In this document: positions 8,762-17,278 of the stretch, piece after piece
How the letters are laid out: each line of letters starts with the position of its first letter
Position numbering within the stretch: the first letter of the stretch is position 1
Assembly (NCBI GenBank): GCA_023664385.1
Contig: JAMPFU010000002.1
Coordinates: 1-64,000, forward strand
Direction of reading: 5' to 3'
Length of the DNA: 64,000 nucleotides
Origin: Clostridium sp.
GTDB lineage: Bacteria; Bacillota; Clostridia; Lachnospirales; Lachnospiraceae
Translations under genes and position numbers: made by a program
Notes under the pieces: model-generated
Seen by the model: the letters and a program-made list of their open reading frames with translations, nothing else
Told to the model about the DNA's origin: nothing
Database searches by the model: none

Positions 8762-8797
8762 GCCCTTATCTTAATTTAAAATTGTGTATAAAAAACC

Positions 8798-10207
8798 TTA
8801 TCTCTTAAGGTTTACAAGCTCCTCAAGCATGGTATCTGAGGTTGTAATAATACGGGAATTCGCCTGGAAACCTCTCTGTGTTGTAATCATATCCGTAAAC
8901 TCTCTCGACAAATCAGTATTTGACATCTCAAGAACGCCCTGTGCCATGGAACCACCGTCCTCGTCAACGGCAGAACCAATACCGTCAAACTCTCCTGAGT
9001 TTTGTGTTGCAACATACATACTGTCACCGACAGCCTCAAGCGCCATAGGGTTTACAAAGTTTGCAACTGCAATCTGTCCCATAAGCCTTGTCTCACCGTT
9101 GCTGTATACGCCAAAGAGCTTCCCTGACGTATCAATATTTACATCCTCAAGCTTACCCATTTCACGTCCACCGCCTTCTGACTCTGTTGAGCCTCTGACA
9201 GCCTTCGCCGTACAGCTTCCCTCTGACTCGTACATCGTAAGTCCATGGAAGTCAACATTGATACCTTGTACAGCTTCTCCATTTATTACTGACTGGAATA
9301 CATTTCCCTTATCACTTCCTGCAAGTGGCGTTATCTGCAAAAGCAGGCTGTCCTGCCCTGCCGCTCCTACATACTCAAATTTACCGCCGTTAGGATTAAA
9401 CTTAATCTGAACGGAATTGGCGCCGCCGATTGTTGCCGCATATCCGCCTTCTATAATACCAGGCGTTGAAGCGTCATCTCCACCCATAATCTCAATGTTC
9501 TTGCTATCCTTAATTGACATAAGCTGAAGATTGTAAAGGGATTTATCAGCCTGAGCTGTATCTAAGGTAAGCTTAAATTTAACCGTATAATTAAATCCAA
9601 GGTTATCATATATGTTAAGGGACATGACATGACCGTCAACCGATGTGAGGTTTGGGTCCGTAAAATCGACATTTCCCTTCATATGTGCCTCTGACGTCAT
9701 CTCAGGAGCAGAAGTCTTATTTTCCAAGGATTCAGGATAAAGTGCAGAAACCGTATCCTTCTTAATGTTGTTTGGATCCTCCGGGTCAACCTGCCAGCCC
9801 ATAACCTGGTATCCGTTGCTTGTAACAAGACAGCCGGCACCGTCAACAGTGAAGTTACCAACCTTTGTAAATCTTGGAGAGCCTCCACGGGAAACAATGA
9901 AAAAGCTTGCTCCGTTCAGCATCAGGTCATATGGGTTATTTGTGCTCTGTGCAGCACCGTTGTCCGTCATGTTGACCTGAATTGAGGAAACCTTTGTACC
10001 AAGACCGATCTGATTTGGGTTTACACCACCTGTTGTAGGGGTTGCGCCTGTTGCGTTTGAGGACGTTTGATATAGAATGTCCCTGAAAAGTGTTGAGGAT
10101 GATTTGAATCCTATTGTATTTACGTTTGCGATATTATTACCTATTACATCCATCTTTGTCTGGTGTGTCCTAAGACCTGCTACACCAGAATAAAGTGATC
10201 TCATCAT
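8798..10207 (-). CDS. flgE: Flagellar hook protein FlgE
   Basis: FlgE polymerises into the hook. The N-terminus has the axial-protein signature (SLYSGVAGLRTHQTKMDVIG, then GNNIANVNTIGFK) and the C-terminus ends with the matching coiled-coil motif (SNTDLSREFTDMITTQRGFQ) found in FlgE/F/G. The large variable middle (about residues 90-390) is the hook surface domain; its size favours FlgE over FlgF/FlgG, as does placement after flgD. The start is one of two adjacent ATGs; 10207 was chosen with GGAGG 9 nt away. Length 469 residues. Confidence 0.93.
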   Translation of the reverse strand: MMRSLYSGVAGLRTHQTKMDVIGNNIANVNTIGFKSSSTLFRDILYQTSSNATGATPTTGGVNPNQIGLGTKVSSIQVNMTDNGAAQSTNNPYDLMLNGASFFIVSRGGSPRFTKVGNFTVDGAGCLVTSNGYQVMGWQVDPEDPNNIKKDTVSALYPESLENKTSAPEMTSEAHMKGNVDFTDPNLTSVDGHVMSLNIYDNLGFNYTVKFKLTLDTAQADKSLYNLQLMSIKDSKNIEIMGGDDASTPGIIEGGYAATIGGANSVQIKFNPNGGKFEYVGAAGQDSLLLQITPLAGSDKGNVFQSVINGEAVQGINVDFHGLTMYESEGSCTAKAVRGSTESEGGGREMGKLEDVNIDTSGKLFGVYSNGETRLMGQIAVANFVNPMALEAVGDSMYVATQNSGEFDGIGSAVDEDGGSMAQGVLEMSNTDLSREFTDMITTQRGFQANSRIITTSDTMLEELVNLKR

Positions 10208-10287
10208 AATTGTTGACCTCCATTCATGTTGTATCCCTTCAGTCAATCCGGGATTTTAAGCCTCCTCGCTTTCGCTTTGGTCCGGCT

Positions 10288-10680
10288 TTAAACTATAACT
10301 GCTCCATCAATATTTGTAAAAACATTACTATCCTCGGTCTGTTCCAGTGCCGTAACAACAGTATTGTTTTTTACATTGACAATAAATGCAAGATTATCCA
10401 TCATAACAAGAGATTCGTTTATGCTTTTTTCTCTCGCCTGTCCCACGCCCTGATTCAGCCTGTTAAGCTGGGTGTCGGACAATGTGATGTTCCTGCTCTC
10501 CAAACGCTTGTTGGCATGCTTTGAAAATTTGACTTCGCCGCTGTCAAGTGTTTTTCTTTCAAGCACCTCCCTGAAGCTTAATCCCTCGCTGGTCTTATCC
10601 TCGGTGGTATGGGCTTCATTTTGAAGGTACATGCCTGCCGCCTGTTCAATTGAAAGGAGTCTGGTATTTAATTTATTCAT
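10288..10680 (-). CDS. Flagellar operon protein, TIGR02530 family
   Basis: A 130-residue protein with the features of the TIGR02530 flagellar operon family: a polar N-terminal half, the segment KFSKHANKRLESRNITLS, and a C-terminal strand-rich end (AFIVNVKNNTVVTALEQ). These proteins are encoded between flgD and flgE in many Firmicutes, exactly as here, but their role is not settled. The ATG at 10680 follows GGAG and is preferred over one 18 nt upstream. An 80-nt gap without obvious signals separates it from flgE. Confidence 0.82.
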   Translation of the reverse strand: MNKLNTRLLSIEQAAGMYLQNEAHTTEDKTSEGLSFREVLERKTLDSGEVKFSKHANKRLESRNITLSDTQLNRLNQGVGQAREKSINESLVMMDNLAFIVNVKNNTVVTALEQTEDSNVFTNIDGAVIV

Positions 10681-10700
10681 ACAAATCTCCTTTCCCAAAA

Positions 10701-11249
10701 CTACTCCGTCTTATTCTCTGTGTTGGTCTTATTCTCTGTAGTCTTGTCATCCTTGCCTGTTGCAGTATCATCATCTTTTTTATCTGCTTCCTCCTGTGCC
10801 TTCTTAGCCTGCTCCTGAAGAAACAGGAAATAGTCGTAATCAACGACAGAATCCAAATCCTCAGCAGGATAGTAGGTGTCGTCGATGGATAAAAGCACCT
10901 CTCCGTTTTTCACGGTTGCGTATTCAACAAGTCCGCTTATCTGTTTCAGCTCACCCTTTGAATCGGTGGTGTTCATGATAACGTACTCGCCTACAAGATT
11001 CAGTGCATTGCCCTTCTCGAGTGTCTCGCTTATGTTCATCGTTGCCTCCAGTGATGAATACTGTGCAAGCTGTGACATATACTCTGTGCTGTCTCCCGGA
11101 TTAAGTGGGTCCTGATACTGCATCTGTGTTACAAGAAGCTGTAAAAATGCATCCTTATCAAGGTCTGATCCGGATTTTTCTTTCGTGTTAGCGGACTTTA
11201 TGTACTCATTTGATTTTTTTACTATGCCGCTTACTGCTGCGTCTGCCAT
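10701..11249 (-). CDS. flgD: Hook-capping scaffold FlgD
   Basis: FlgD caps the growing hook and guides FlgE assembly. The conserved N-terminal core LDKDAFLQLLVTQMQYQDPL is unmistakable (about residues 28-48). The C-terminal half is a small beta-rich domain followed by a charged tail (KKDDDTATGKDDK...) rich in Lys, Asp and Thr, which looks like a lineage-specific extension. Length 182 residues; ribosome site GGAGG. It sits between fliK and the TIGR02530 gene, the usual hook module. Confidence 0.93.
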   Translation of the reverse strand: MADAAVSGIVKKSNEYIKSANTKEKSGSDLDKDAFLQLLVTQMQYQDPLNPGDSTEYMSQLAQYSSLEATMNISETLEKGNALNLVGEYVIMNTTDSKGELKQISGLVEYATVKNGEVLLSIDDTYYPAEDLDSVVDYDYFLFLQEQAKKAQEEADKKDDDTATGKDDKTTENKTNTENKTE

Positions 11250-11279
11250 TTTTTGTCCTCCTTTTTATAATTATTTATG

Positions 11280-12755
11280 TTAAGCCATGTAGCTTACCGT
11301 ATTACCCTGAGCCTGCATCAGCTCCTGCTCAAGCTGCTCATCATCCTCAAGCTCCTCGTCTGAAAAGCTGTCTGATATAGTTTTGCCTGCTCTGTCTGCA
11401 TTTTGTCCCTTCGGACTTCCCTGCTGTTCCTTGCCGTTGCCGAAAAATTCATATGTGGCAACCATTACCTCAACCGCTTCCACCTTGAGTCCCTGATTAT
11501 CAAGGGTTTCCCTAAGCGTTGCCATGCTTGCTTCCACCGCATGTCTTGCAGCTTCATTTTCGGTTACAATCTGTGCCTGCATAATTCCGTTTCTTGTTGA
11601 TACGCTTATCTGTACCTTTCCAAGATGCTCCGGATTAAGCTGAAGCTCAAGGGAGGTTGTTTCCCTGGACATGTTTACCTTTATCTCATCTATAATCTGT
11701 CTTACGATATCTGCCTCTGAAACGCTCTCGGTAAAGCTGTCTAGTGGATTTACCATATCTGCGTCTGAGATACTTTCTAATGCCTGATTGAGATTATTCA
11801 GTATGTCCGCTTTTGCGTCCTGCCTGTCGGAATGTCTTTCACTGCCTGCATTATCACTCTGCTGCGCTTTGGTTACTGTGCTTTGTACAGTCTCCTCATG
11901 CTCGGTCGTGATGGTAACCTTTGGCTCCTCTGGCTCCTCATGCCTGCTTACAGTGGTAACCTTTACCTCAGAAACCGTATCGTCAGCCAAGGCTTCCTCC
12001 TGCACTGGAATGTCCTCCTTCACGAAAGCCTGTGTCTCATTCTCCAAATCGGCAAGCACCTTACCAGCCTCGGCAGCAAATGCTTCTACATCCACACTTG
12101 ATATATCGAACTTTTCCATCAAATTATCAAGTAGGCTTGACGCAGTTTTTAACAAATTATTCAAATCCTCATTAATCAGGGCGTCTACGCTTGTTGCATC
12201 ATTTGCCTGCAAAATGAAATCGGTTAAATTGGATTTAACCATTAAATCGGAAATTTGATATCCGGTTTCAGTAAGCAGCTTGTCAAGCTCCTCATCATCA
12301 ATGCCAAGTAAATCCTTAATGATGTCGGTAAGCTCAGATACCACATTCAAAGCAAGCTCCTCAGTATCATCCTCCACCACATCTGCCTCACCTGTCTCGG
12401 CTGTTTTTACTCCCGTTGTCTCCTCAGAGGCTGCTTTCTTTGTGCCTGCTGCTTCCTTGGCAGCGCCTGTATCTGCATTATTCTTTACAGGCTCCTTGTC
12501 CGTTGTTTTTTTCGGCTCATTCTTTGCTCCTGCATTCGTTTTAACATCTGCCTTGTTGATGTCTGCAACTCCTGATACATCCATTTTTCCGTCAGTGGAT
12601 TTCGCCACGTCCTTCTTGTCGGTACCATTCATGGAGGCTGCACTCATAATAAGGGAAGAAAATGCATCTGCCGCAGTCTCATCCTTTTCCTTCGCCTTTG
12701 CCTTCGGGCTGGGCTTTGTGCCAAAAGGACTGATTCCTGTTGTTGTAATCGCCAT
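11280..12755 (-). CDS. fliK: Flagellar hook-length control protein FliK
   Basis: FliK is secreted during hook growth and triggers the FlhB switch once the hook is long enough. The 491-residue protein has a long, low-complexity, Ala/Lys/Glu/Asp/Thr-rich N-terminal region (to about residue 330) acting as a ruler, then a C-terminal Flg_hook domain with LELQLNPEHLGKVQISVS and the VEASMATLRETLDNQGLKV helix. The C-terminal tail is acidic and Gln-rich. It lies 31 nt before flgD. Confidence 0.9.
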   Translation of the reverse strand: MAITTTGISPFGTKPSPKAKAKEKDETAADAFSSLIMSAASMNGTDKKDVAKSTDGKMDVSGVADINKADVKTNAGAKNEPKKTTDKEPVKNNADTGAAKEAAGTKKAASEETTGVKTAETGEADVVEDDTEELALNVVSELTDIIKDLLGIDDEELDKLLTETGYQISDLMVKSNLTDFILQANDATSVDALINEDLNNLLKTASSLLDNLMEKFDISSVDVEAFAAEAGKVLADLENETQAFVKEDIPVQEEALADDTVSEVKVTTVSRHEEPEEPKVTITTEHEETVQSTVTKAQQSDNAGSERHSDRQDAKADILNNLNQALESISDADMVNPLDSFTESVSEADIVRQIIDEIKVNMSRETTSLELQLNPEHLGKVQISVSTRNGIMQAQIVTENEAARHAVEASMATLRETLDNQGLKVEAVEVMVATYEFFGNGKEQQGSPKGQNADRAGKTISDSFSDEELEDDEQLEQELMQAQGNTVSYMA

Positions 12756-12845
12756 TTTTTGTCTCCTTTCTTTCGGAACACCAGCCCATTTAAAAATGCT
12801 TTTGTAAAGGGCTGACTACCCATATATTTAGTAGTATAAGTCTGT

Positions 12846-13583
12846 TTAAGGAAGAAGCTTCTTGGTGACAAGAGCCGCAAACTCAGGATCCATCTCAGCA
12901 AGCACCTTACCTCTTGCGCTTGAACTCATATTATTCATAATAAGTGCAACCGTATCAAGGTCGTTTTTCATGCTTTCAAGAATCTCAGCCGCATCCTTGG
13001 CATCCATGCTCTCATATGCACTCGCCAAATCAAGAATTTCCTGATCGACCTGCTGTGCCTCAATAATCTCCCTGTAAACCTGTTCTGCATATTCTGCATC
13101 CAGAGTATTATACCACTCTATATATGTATCGGTATCTGGAGCCGATTCTCCATAGACCACTTCGTCATAAAATTCTTTTTTTTCTTGTTCAAATTCCGTC
13201 TGATTTTTTTCAAACTCCGCAAGACGTGTGCATTCTGCCTCCAATTCCGCAACTCTGTCGTTCAAGGTAACAATTTCCGCATCCTTGCTTCCGATTGCGG
13301 CATCAAGCACACTGATTTGATTTAACGCCTTTTCCAGTGTATCATATGGATAGTCGCTCTCAATGGCAACCTCCTCATCCGATGCCGGCGGCAGTATTTC
13401 CTTTATGACAGGCACATCCTTAAACACCGGTCTAAGAACATTGCTTCCAAAGCCCCCCACATCACATTTTATGAGCAGTGCCATCACTGAAAAAAATGTT
13501 GTAAGCGCCAAAATAAGTATAATTACGCCTGCAACCTTAGAGCCTCCGCTCTCCCCGTCCCTGTTTTTGTCCTTCTTAGCCAT
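12846..13583 (-). CDS. MotE/YlxF-like flagellar protein with MgtE-N domain
   Basis: A 245-residue protein with one N-terminal membrane helix (about residues 16-38), a Pro/Glu-rich stretch, a coiled coil (about 85-145, LNDRVAELEAECTRLAEF), and a C-terminal MgtE intracellular N-domain-like helical repeat (DAAEILESMKND...MSSSARGKVLAEMDPEFAA). This matches YlxF of Bacillus and the MotE stator chaperone of other bacteria. It lies between fliJ and fliK, the usual position. A 90-nt gap before fliK shows no clear signal. Confidence 0.82.
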   Translation of the reverse strand: MAKKDKNRDGESGGSKVAGVIILILALTTFFSVMALLIKCDVGGFGSNVLRPVFKDVPVIKEILPPASDEEVAIESDYPYDTLEKALNQISVLDAAIGSKDAEIVTLNDRVAELEAECTRLAEFEKNQTEFEQEKKEFYDEVVYGESAPDTDTYIEWYNTLDAEYAEQVYREIIEAQQVDQEILDLASAYESMDAKDAAEILESMKNDLDTVALIMNNMSSSARGKVLAEMDPEFAALVTKKLLP

Positions 13584-13586
13584 TTA

Positions 13587-14042
13587 TCATTCCTCCGTTT
13601 GTCCCTTACTGTTAAACTGGTAGCTTACTACCTCGTCTGTTTCCTTGCCCTCCTGCGCACCAAGCTCCACAAGAAACTCCTCAAACTTCTTTTCCTTCAG
13701 CTTTTCATGCATTTTTCTTTCCTGCATAAGCTCGCTTAGCTTTTGTCTCGCCTTTTCAAGCTCCCTGCTTTTTACTCGCACAACCTCAAGCTGTGTGGCA
13801 ATCATTTCATCCATTACGTCTACGGCATTACCACACTCGTCAATCCTTAGAAAATCCAGCTTTCCTGAAACAGCCTCCGAATATTCAAGCATGTACTTTT
13901 TTCTTCTGTCCCGCAAGGCGTTAAGCTTTTGCTCCTCAACGCTAAGCGCAGCCTGCGCATTGGCATACTCCTGCTTTGCAACGTCCTCAAGCTGCAATTT
14001 TATATCAAGTATATTTTGCATTCGGTAAAAAAATTTAGCCAT
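13587..14042 (-). CDS. fliJ: Flagellar export chaperone FliJ
   Basis: FliJ is a coiled-coil protein that links the export ATPase FliI to the gate protein FlhA. The 151-residue product is almost entirely helical with heptad patterning and starts with the family-like FFYRMQNILDIKLQLED. It follows fliI by 13 nt and precedes the MotE-like gene by 3 nt. FliJ sequences diverge, so the call rests on the N-terminal pattern, helical character and position. Confidence 0.9.
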   Translation of the reverse strand: MAKFFYRMQNILDIKLQLEDVAKQEYANAQAALSVEEQKLNALRDRRKKYMLEYSEAVSGKLDFLRIDECGNAVDVMDEMIATQLEVVRVKSRELEKARQKLSELMQERKMHEKLKEKKFEEFLVELGAQEGKETDEVVSYQFNSKGQTEE

Positions 14043-14055
14043 AACATCACCTTAG

Positions 14056-15366
14056 TTATTCAAAAATCTCTTTCAGCATGACAAGCTCGTCATCCAATAA
14101 AAATTTACTGTCAACGTCCTGCATCAGATATTCATTTACTTTTCCAATTTTTGAAATGGCATAATCAATATCAGGGTTTGAGCCTGATTTGTATGCGCCT
14201 ATATTTATCAAATCCTCCGCATCATTGTAGGTTGCAAGCACATTCTTAAGCTTTCCCGCAACCGCTTTATGCTCCTTGTCAGCAATAGAGCTCATACACC
14301 TTGATATGCTTTGCAGAATATCGATTGCAGGATAATGATTTTTATGTCCAAGCTTTCTTGATAAAATAATATGTCCGTCCAAAATTCCTCTTGCCGTGTC
14401 TGTAATCGGCTCATTAAAATCATCACCATCAACAAGAACGGTGTACAGCCCCGTTATAGAACCCTGATATGTATTTCCTGCCCGCTCCAAAAGCTTCGGC
14501 AGCTCAGCGTATACCGATGGTGGATAGCCTCTCGTTACAGGAGGCTCGCCTGACGCAAGTCCTATCTCCCGCTGCGCCATGGAAAAACGTGTCAGGGAAT
14601 CCATCATAAGAAGCACATCCTTACCCTGATCCCTGAAATATTCCGCAATTGCCGTAGCCGTTTTTGCAGCTTTATTTCTTATGAGGGCAGGCTTATCCGA
14701 GGTAGCTACAACAAGCACTGACCTTGCAAGTCCTTCCTCCCCCAAATCTCTTTCTATAAATTCTCCAACCTCACGTCCACGCTCTCCAATCAGGGCGATT
14801 ACATTGATGTCTGCCTTTGTATTTCTTGCAAACATACCAAGCAGCGTGCTTTTTCCAACACCGCTTCCCGCAAAAATTCCTATTCTCTGACCCTTTCCTA
14901 TGGTGAGAAGCCCGTCTACCGCCTTTACGCCAAGGGGAAGGACCTCAGAGATAAGCTTTCTTTTTAAAGGGTCAGGGGGAGGTGCATCGATTGGATATGC
15001 ATTGTCACACCGAAGCTCGGACTCATCCATCGGTCTTCCGATTCCGTCCAAAACCTTTCCAAGAAGATTTGTGCCTACAGGAACCTTTAAAACCTCTCCC
15101 GTATTTTTCACTGTAGCGCCAAGACCGATTCCATCTACAACATCAAAGGGCATAAGAAGAACCTTGCTGTCCTTAAAGCCTACAACCTCGGCTCTTACCT
15201 GCTCACTGCCATCCCTTGACCTAATCTCGCAAAGGTCACCCAGCTTACAGGTAGGTCCAATGGATTCTATCGTAAGCCCTACAACCTTCGTAACCTTTCC
15301 GTAGCGCAGTGCAAAATCCCTGTCTAAAAGATATGTATATTTTTGAATGTCAAAGCATTTATCCAT
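14056..15366 (-). CDS. fliI: Flagellar export ATPase FliI
   Basis: FliI is the hexameric ATPase energising flagellar protein export. Walker A GSGVGKST lies at residues 167-174 and Walker B as [11 protein letters not shown]; the F1-beta-like [12 protein letters not shown] motif is intact. Length 436 residues, normal for the family. Unlike most joints in this operon it does not abut its upstream neighbour: a 114-nt gap with two strong hairpins separates it from fliH. Confidence 0.97.
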   Translation of the reverse strand: MDKCFDIQKYTYLLDRDFALRYGKVTKVVGLTIESIGPTCKLGDLCEIRSRDGSEQVRAEVVGFKDSKVLLMPFDVVDGIGLGATVKNTGEVLKVPVGTNLLGKVLDGIGRPMDESELRCDNAYPIDAPPPDPLKRKLISEVLPLGVKAVDGLLTIGKGQRIGIFAGSGVGKSTLLGMFARNTKADINVIALIGERGREVGEFIERDLGEEGLARSVLVVATSDKPALIRNKAAKTATAIAEYFRDQGKDVLLMMDSLTRFSMAQREIGLASGEPPVTRGYPPSVYAELPKLLERAGNTYQGSITGLYTVLVDGDDFNEPITDTARGILDGHIILSRKLGHKNHYPAIDILQSISRCMSSIADKEHKAVAGKLKNVLATYNDAEDLINIGAYKSGSNPDIDYAISKIGKVNEYLMQDVDSKFLLDDELVMLKEIFE

Positions 15367-15391
15367 CGCAAACCTCTTAATAAGAACCTGC

Positions 15392-15479
15392 CTTATAAGG
15401 AAGTTCGGAGAACTTTCTTATAAAGTAAACATAGGGCTGTTATACAAAAAACAAAAATGCAGTATAGCAGACCCCCTAT
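15392..15479 (-). other. Two hairpins in the fliH-fliI gap
   Basis: The 114-nt gap holds two inverted repeats. The first pairs about 15392-15406 with 15410-15425 (14-15 pairs with one wobble). The second pairs ATAGGGCTGTTATAC (15431-15445) with GTATAGCAGACCCCCTAT (15462-15479, three unpaired bases). Neither is followed by a clean T-run on the minus strand, so they look more like a processing, stability or attenuation site than a simple terminator. Confidence 0.5.
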
Positions 15480-15480
15480 T

Positions 15481-16266
15481 TTATGACAATAGCTTTATTG
15501 CCGTTATCAGATTATTTACTTGTATATCCATGGACAAATCAATAATTCCATTGTCCGTCTCAATGATGCACTGCCTGTTTTTTAATTTGGCGTCTGCAAA
15601 AATTTCAATGTTGATTGCCGGATTTGCAGAAAGTGATATTCTATCCTTGTTGTCATATATATATGCGTAGCTTTCCTCCGGTATTTTTATAATTATATTT
15701 TTTCCTGTCTCATCGCCTGAAAGTGCCTCGTTAATCATATGTATCATAACAGGCTTGTAATCGTCAACAAGTATTCCCGTAAGCTTTTTTATCATGCTGC
15801 AGGAAAATTCAATCAGCTTTTCGGCTGCGTCCTCACAATATTCCTCAAGCTTTTGCTCCGTGCGTTCAAGGAGCTGTTCTTGATCCTTTTTCAGGCTGGC
15901 AAGATATTCCTCGTTTTTTGCCACGACCTCCTCCTGCCCTTCCTCAAGGCCCTTGGAAAACCCTTCCGCCCTTGCAGCCTCATATATCCGTTCAGCCTCG
16001 GCATGTGCCTCCTCAATAATCAAATCAGCCTGCGCACTTGCTTCCTCGCGCATCGCCTTTACCATGTCTGCCGTTTCAGCGAGTACCTTTTCATCTACGC
16101 TTTCTGTCTCCCCATCCTCAGTTTCATCCTGCATTTCGGAAACAGGTCTTATCACTTTATTGTTTTCGCTTATTTTAACGGCAGCTAAACTGTTTACATC
16201 AATGACGAAGGGATCACCTGCAATTTTACCCAAACCCGCAAAATTTGGCTTATAAATATTAGACAA
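15481..16266 (-). CDS. fliH: Flagellar export regulator FliH
   Basis: FliH binds FliI and tethers it to the C-ring. The 261-residue product has a variable N-terminus, a long Ala/Glu-rich helical region with AxxxE spacing (AHAEAERIYEAARAEGFSKG, then EGQEEV), and a C-terminal FliH/V-ATPase-E-like domain. The start is read as TTG at 16266 because this is the only in-frame start close to the end of fliG; the two genes overlap by 8 nt. The N-terminal Trp motif of FliH is not obvious. Confidence 0.9.
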   Translation of the reverse strand: MSNIYKPNFAGLGKIAGDPFVIDVNSLAAVKISENNKVIRPVSEMQDETEDGETESVDEKVLAETADMVKAMREEASAQADLIIEEAHAEAERIYEAARAEGFSKGLEEGQEEVVAKNEEYLASLKKDQEQLLERTEQKLEEYCEDAAEKLIEFSCSMIKKLTGILVDDYKPVMIHMINEALSGDETGKNIIIKIPEESYAYIYDNKDRISLSANPAINIEIFADAKLKNRQCIIETDNGIIDLSMDIQVNNLITAIKLLS

Positions 16267-17272
16267 CTAACTCGTCACCTCCGCCACGTGAAATAACAAT
16301 TTCACCTGAATCCTCAAGCTTTCTTATAATATTAACAATCTTCTGCTGTGCATCCTCAACATCCTTCAGCTTGACAGGACCCATAAATTCCATATCCTCT
16401 TTTATCATCGTTGAAAGACGGCTGGAAAGGTTGTCAAATATAATCTGCTTCACGTCATCATTTGCATTCTTGAGGGCTACAGCAAGCTCATTGTTGTCAA
16501 CCTCACGAAGAACGGTCTGTATCGCTCTGTTGTCAAGCAGCAAAATGTCCTCGAATACAAACATCTTTCTTCTGATGTCGTCTGCAAGCTCTGGTTCTTC
16601 CACCTCCAAGGACTCCATGATATGTTTCTCTGTGCTTCTATCAACAGTATTCAATATACTTACGATAGAGTCAATACCACCGACAATTGTGTAATCCTGA
16701 TTGACAAGGGAAGCAAGCTTCTTCTCAAGCACCTTCTCAACCTGCTTGATTACGTCAGGACTTGTTCTGTCCATCATGGCAATTCTCTTTGCAACGTCAG
16801 CCTGCTTTTCAGGCGCAAGCGCACTTACGACTGCGGCAGCCTGCTGTGATGGAAGATATGCAAGAATAAGGGCAATTGTCTGTGGATGCTCATCCTGTAT
16901 AAAGTTAAGGAGCTGGCTCGCATCCGACTTTCTTACAAATTCAAACGGTCTTACCTGCAAGGATGCAGTAAGCTTTCCGATAACATCCCTTGCACGGTCC
17001 TCGCCAAGCGCCTTATCAAGAAGCTCCTTCGCATAACCAATACCGCCCTCCGCAATATATTTCTGCGCAAGACAAACCTCGTAAAATTCATCTAATACGG
17101 CATCCTTGACATCCGGGCTCACGCTTTTTGTATTTGCTATCTCAAGCGTAAGCTGTTCAATTTCATCCTCCTTCAAATGCTTAAATATAGAAGCAGAACG
17201 CTCCGGTCCCAAAGCAATCAGAAGGATTGCCGCCTTTTGTACTCCTGATATATCCTCTAATTGAGATGCCAT
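16259..17272 (-). CDS. fliG: Flagellar motor switch protein FliG
   Basis: FliG links the MS ring to the C-ring and interacts with MotA to create torque. The 337-residue protein starts with the FliF-binding segment (VQKAAILLIALG), has the middle EHPQTIALILAYL motif, and a C-terminal domain with charged torque residues (RRKMFVFEDILLLDNRAIQ). It ends in ISRGGGDELVV. It lies 6 nt downstream of fliF and overlaps fliH. Confidence 0.97.
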   Translation of the reverse strand: MASQLEDISGVQKAAILLIALGPERSASIFKHLKEDEIEQLTLEIANTKSVSPDVKDAVLDEFYEVCLAQKYIAEGGIGYAKELLDKALGEDRARDVIGKLTASLQVRPFEFVRKSDASQLLNFIQDEHPQTIALILAYLPSQQAAAVVSALAPEKQADVAKRIAMMDRTSPDVIKQVEKVLEKKLASLVNQDYTIVGGIDSIVSILNTVDRSTEKHIMESLEVEEPELADDIRRKMFVFEDILLLDNRAIQTVLREVDNNELAVALKNANDDVKQIIFDNLSSRLSTMIKEDMEFMGPVKLKDVEDAQQKIVNIIRKLEDSGEIVISRGGGDELVV

Positions 17273-17278
17273 CTAAAA

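Noticed and set aside
10208-10287. Gap between flgE and the TIGR02530 gene as a site for a small RNA or promoter
   Set aside because: No -10/-35 pair, stable hairpin or open frame with a ribosome site was found there.
11788-12807. Plus-strand open frames opposite fliK
   Set aside because: They arise from the Ala/Glu/Asp-biased coding of fliK on the other strand and give Ser/Val-rich low-complexity products.
12280-12807. Plus-strand Ser/Ala/Val-rich 175-residue frame that could look like a membrane protein
   Set aside because: Antisense to the low-complexity fliK ruler region; composition is explained by complementing Glu/Asp/Lys/Thr codons.
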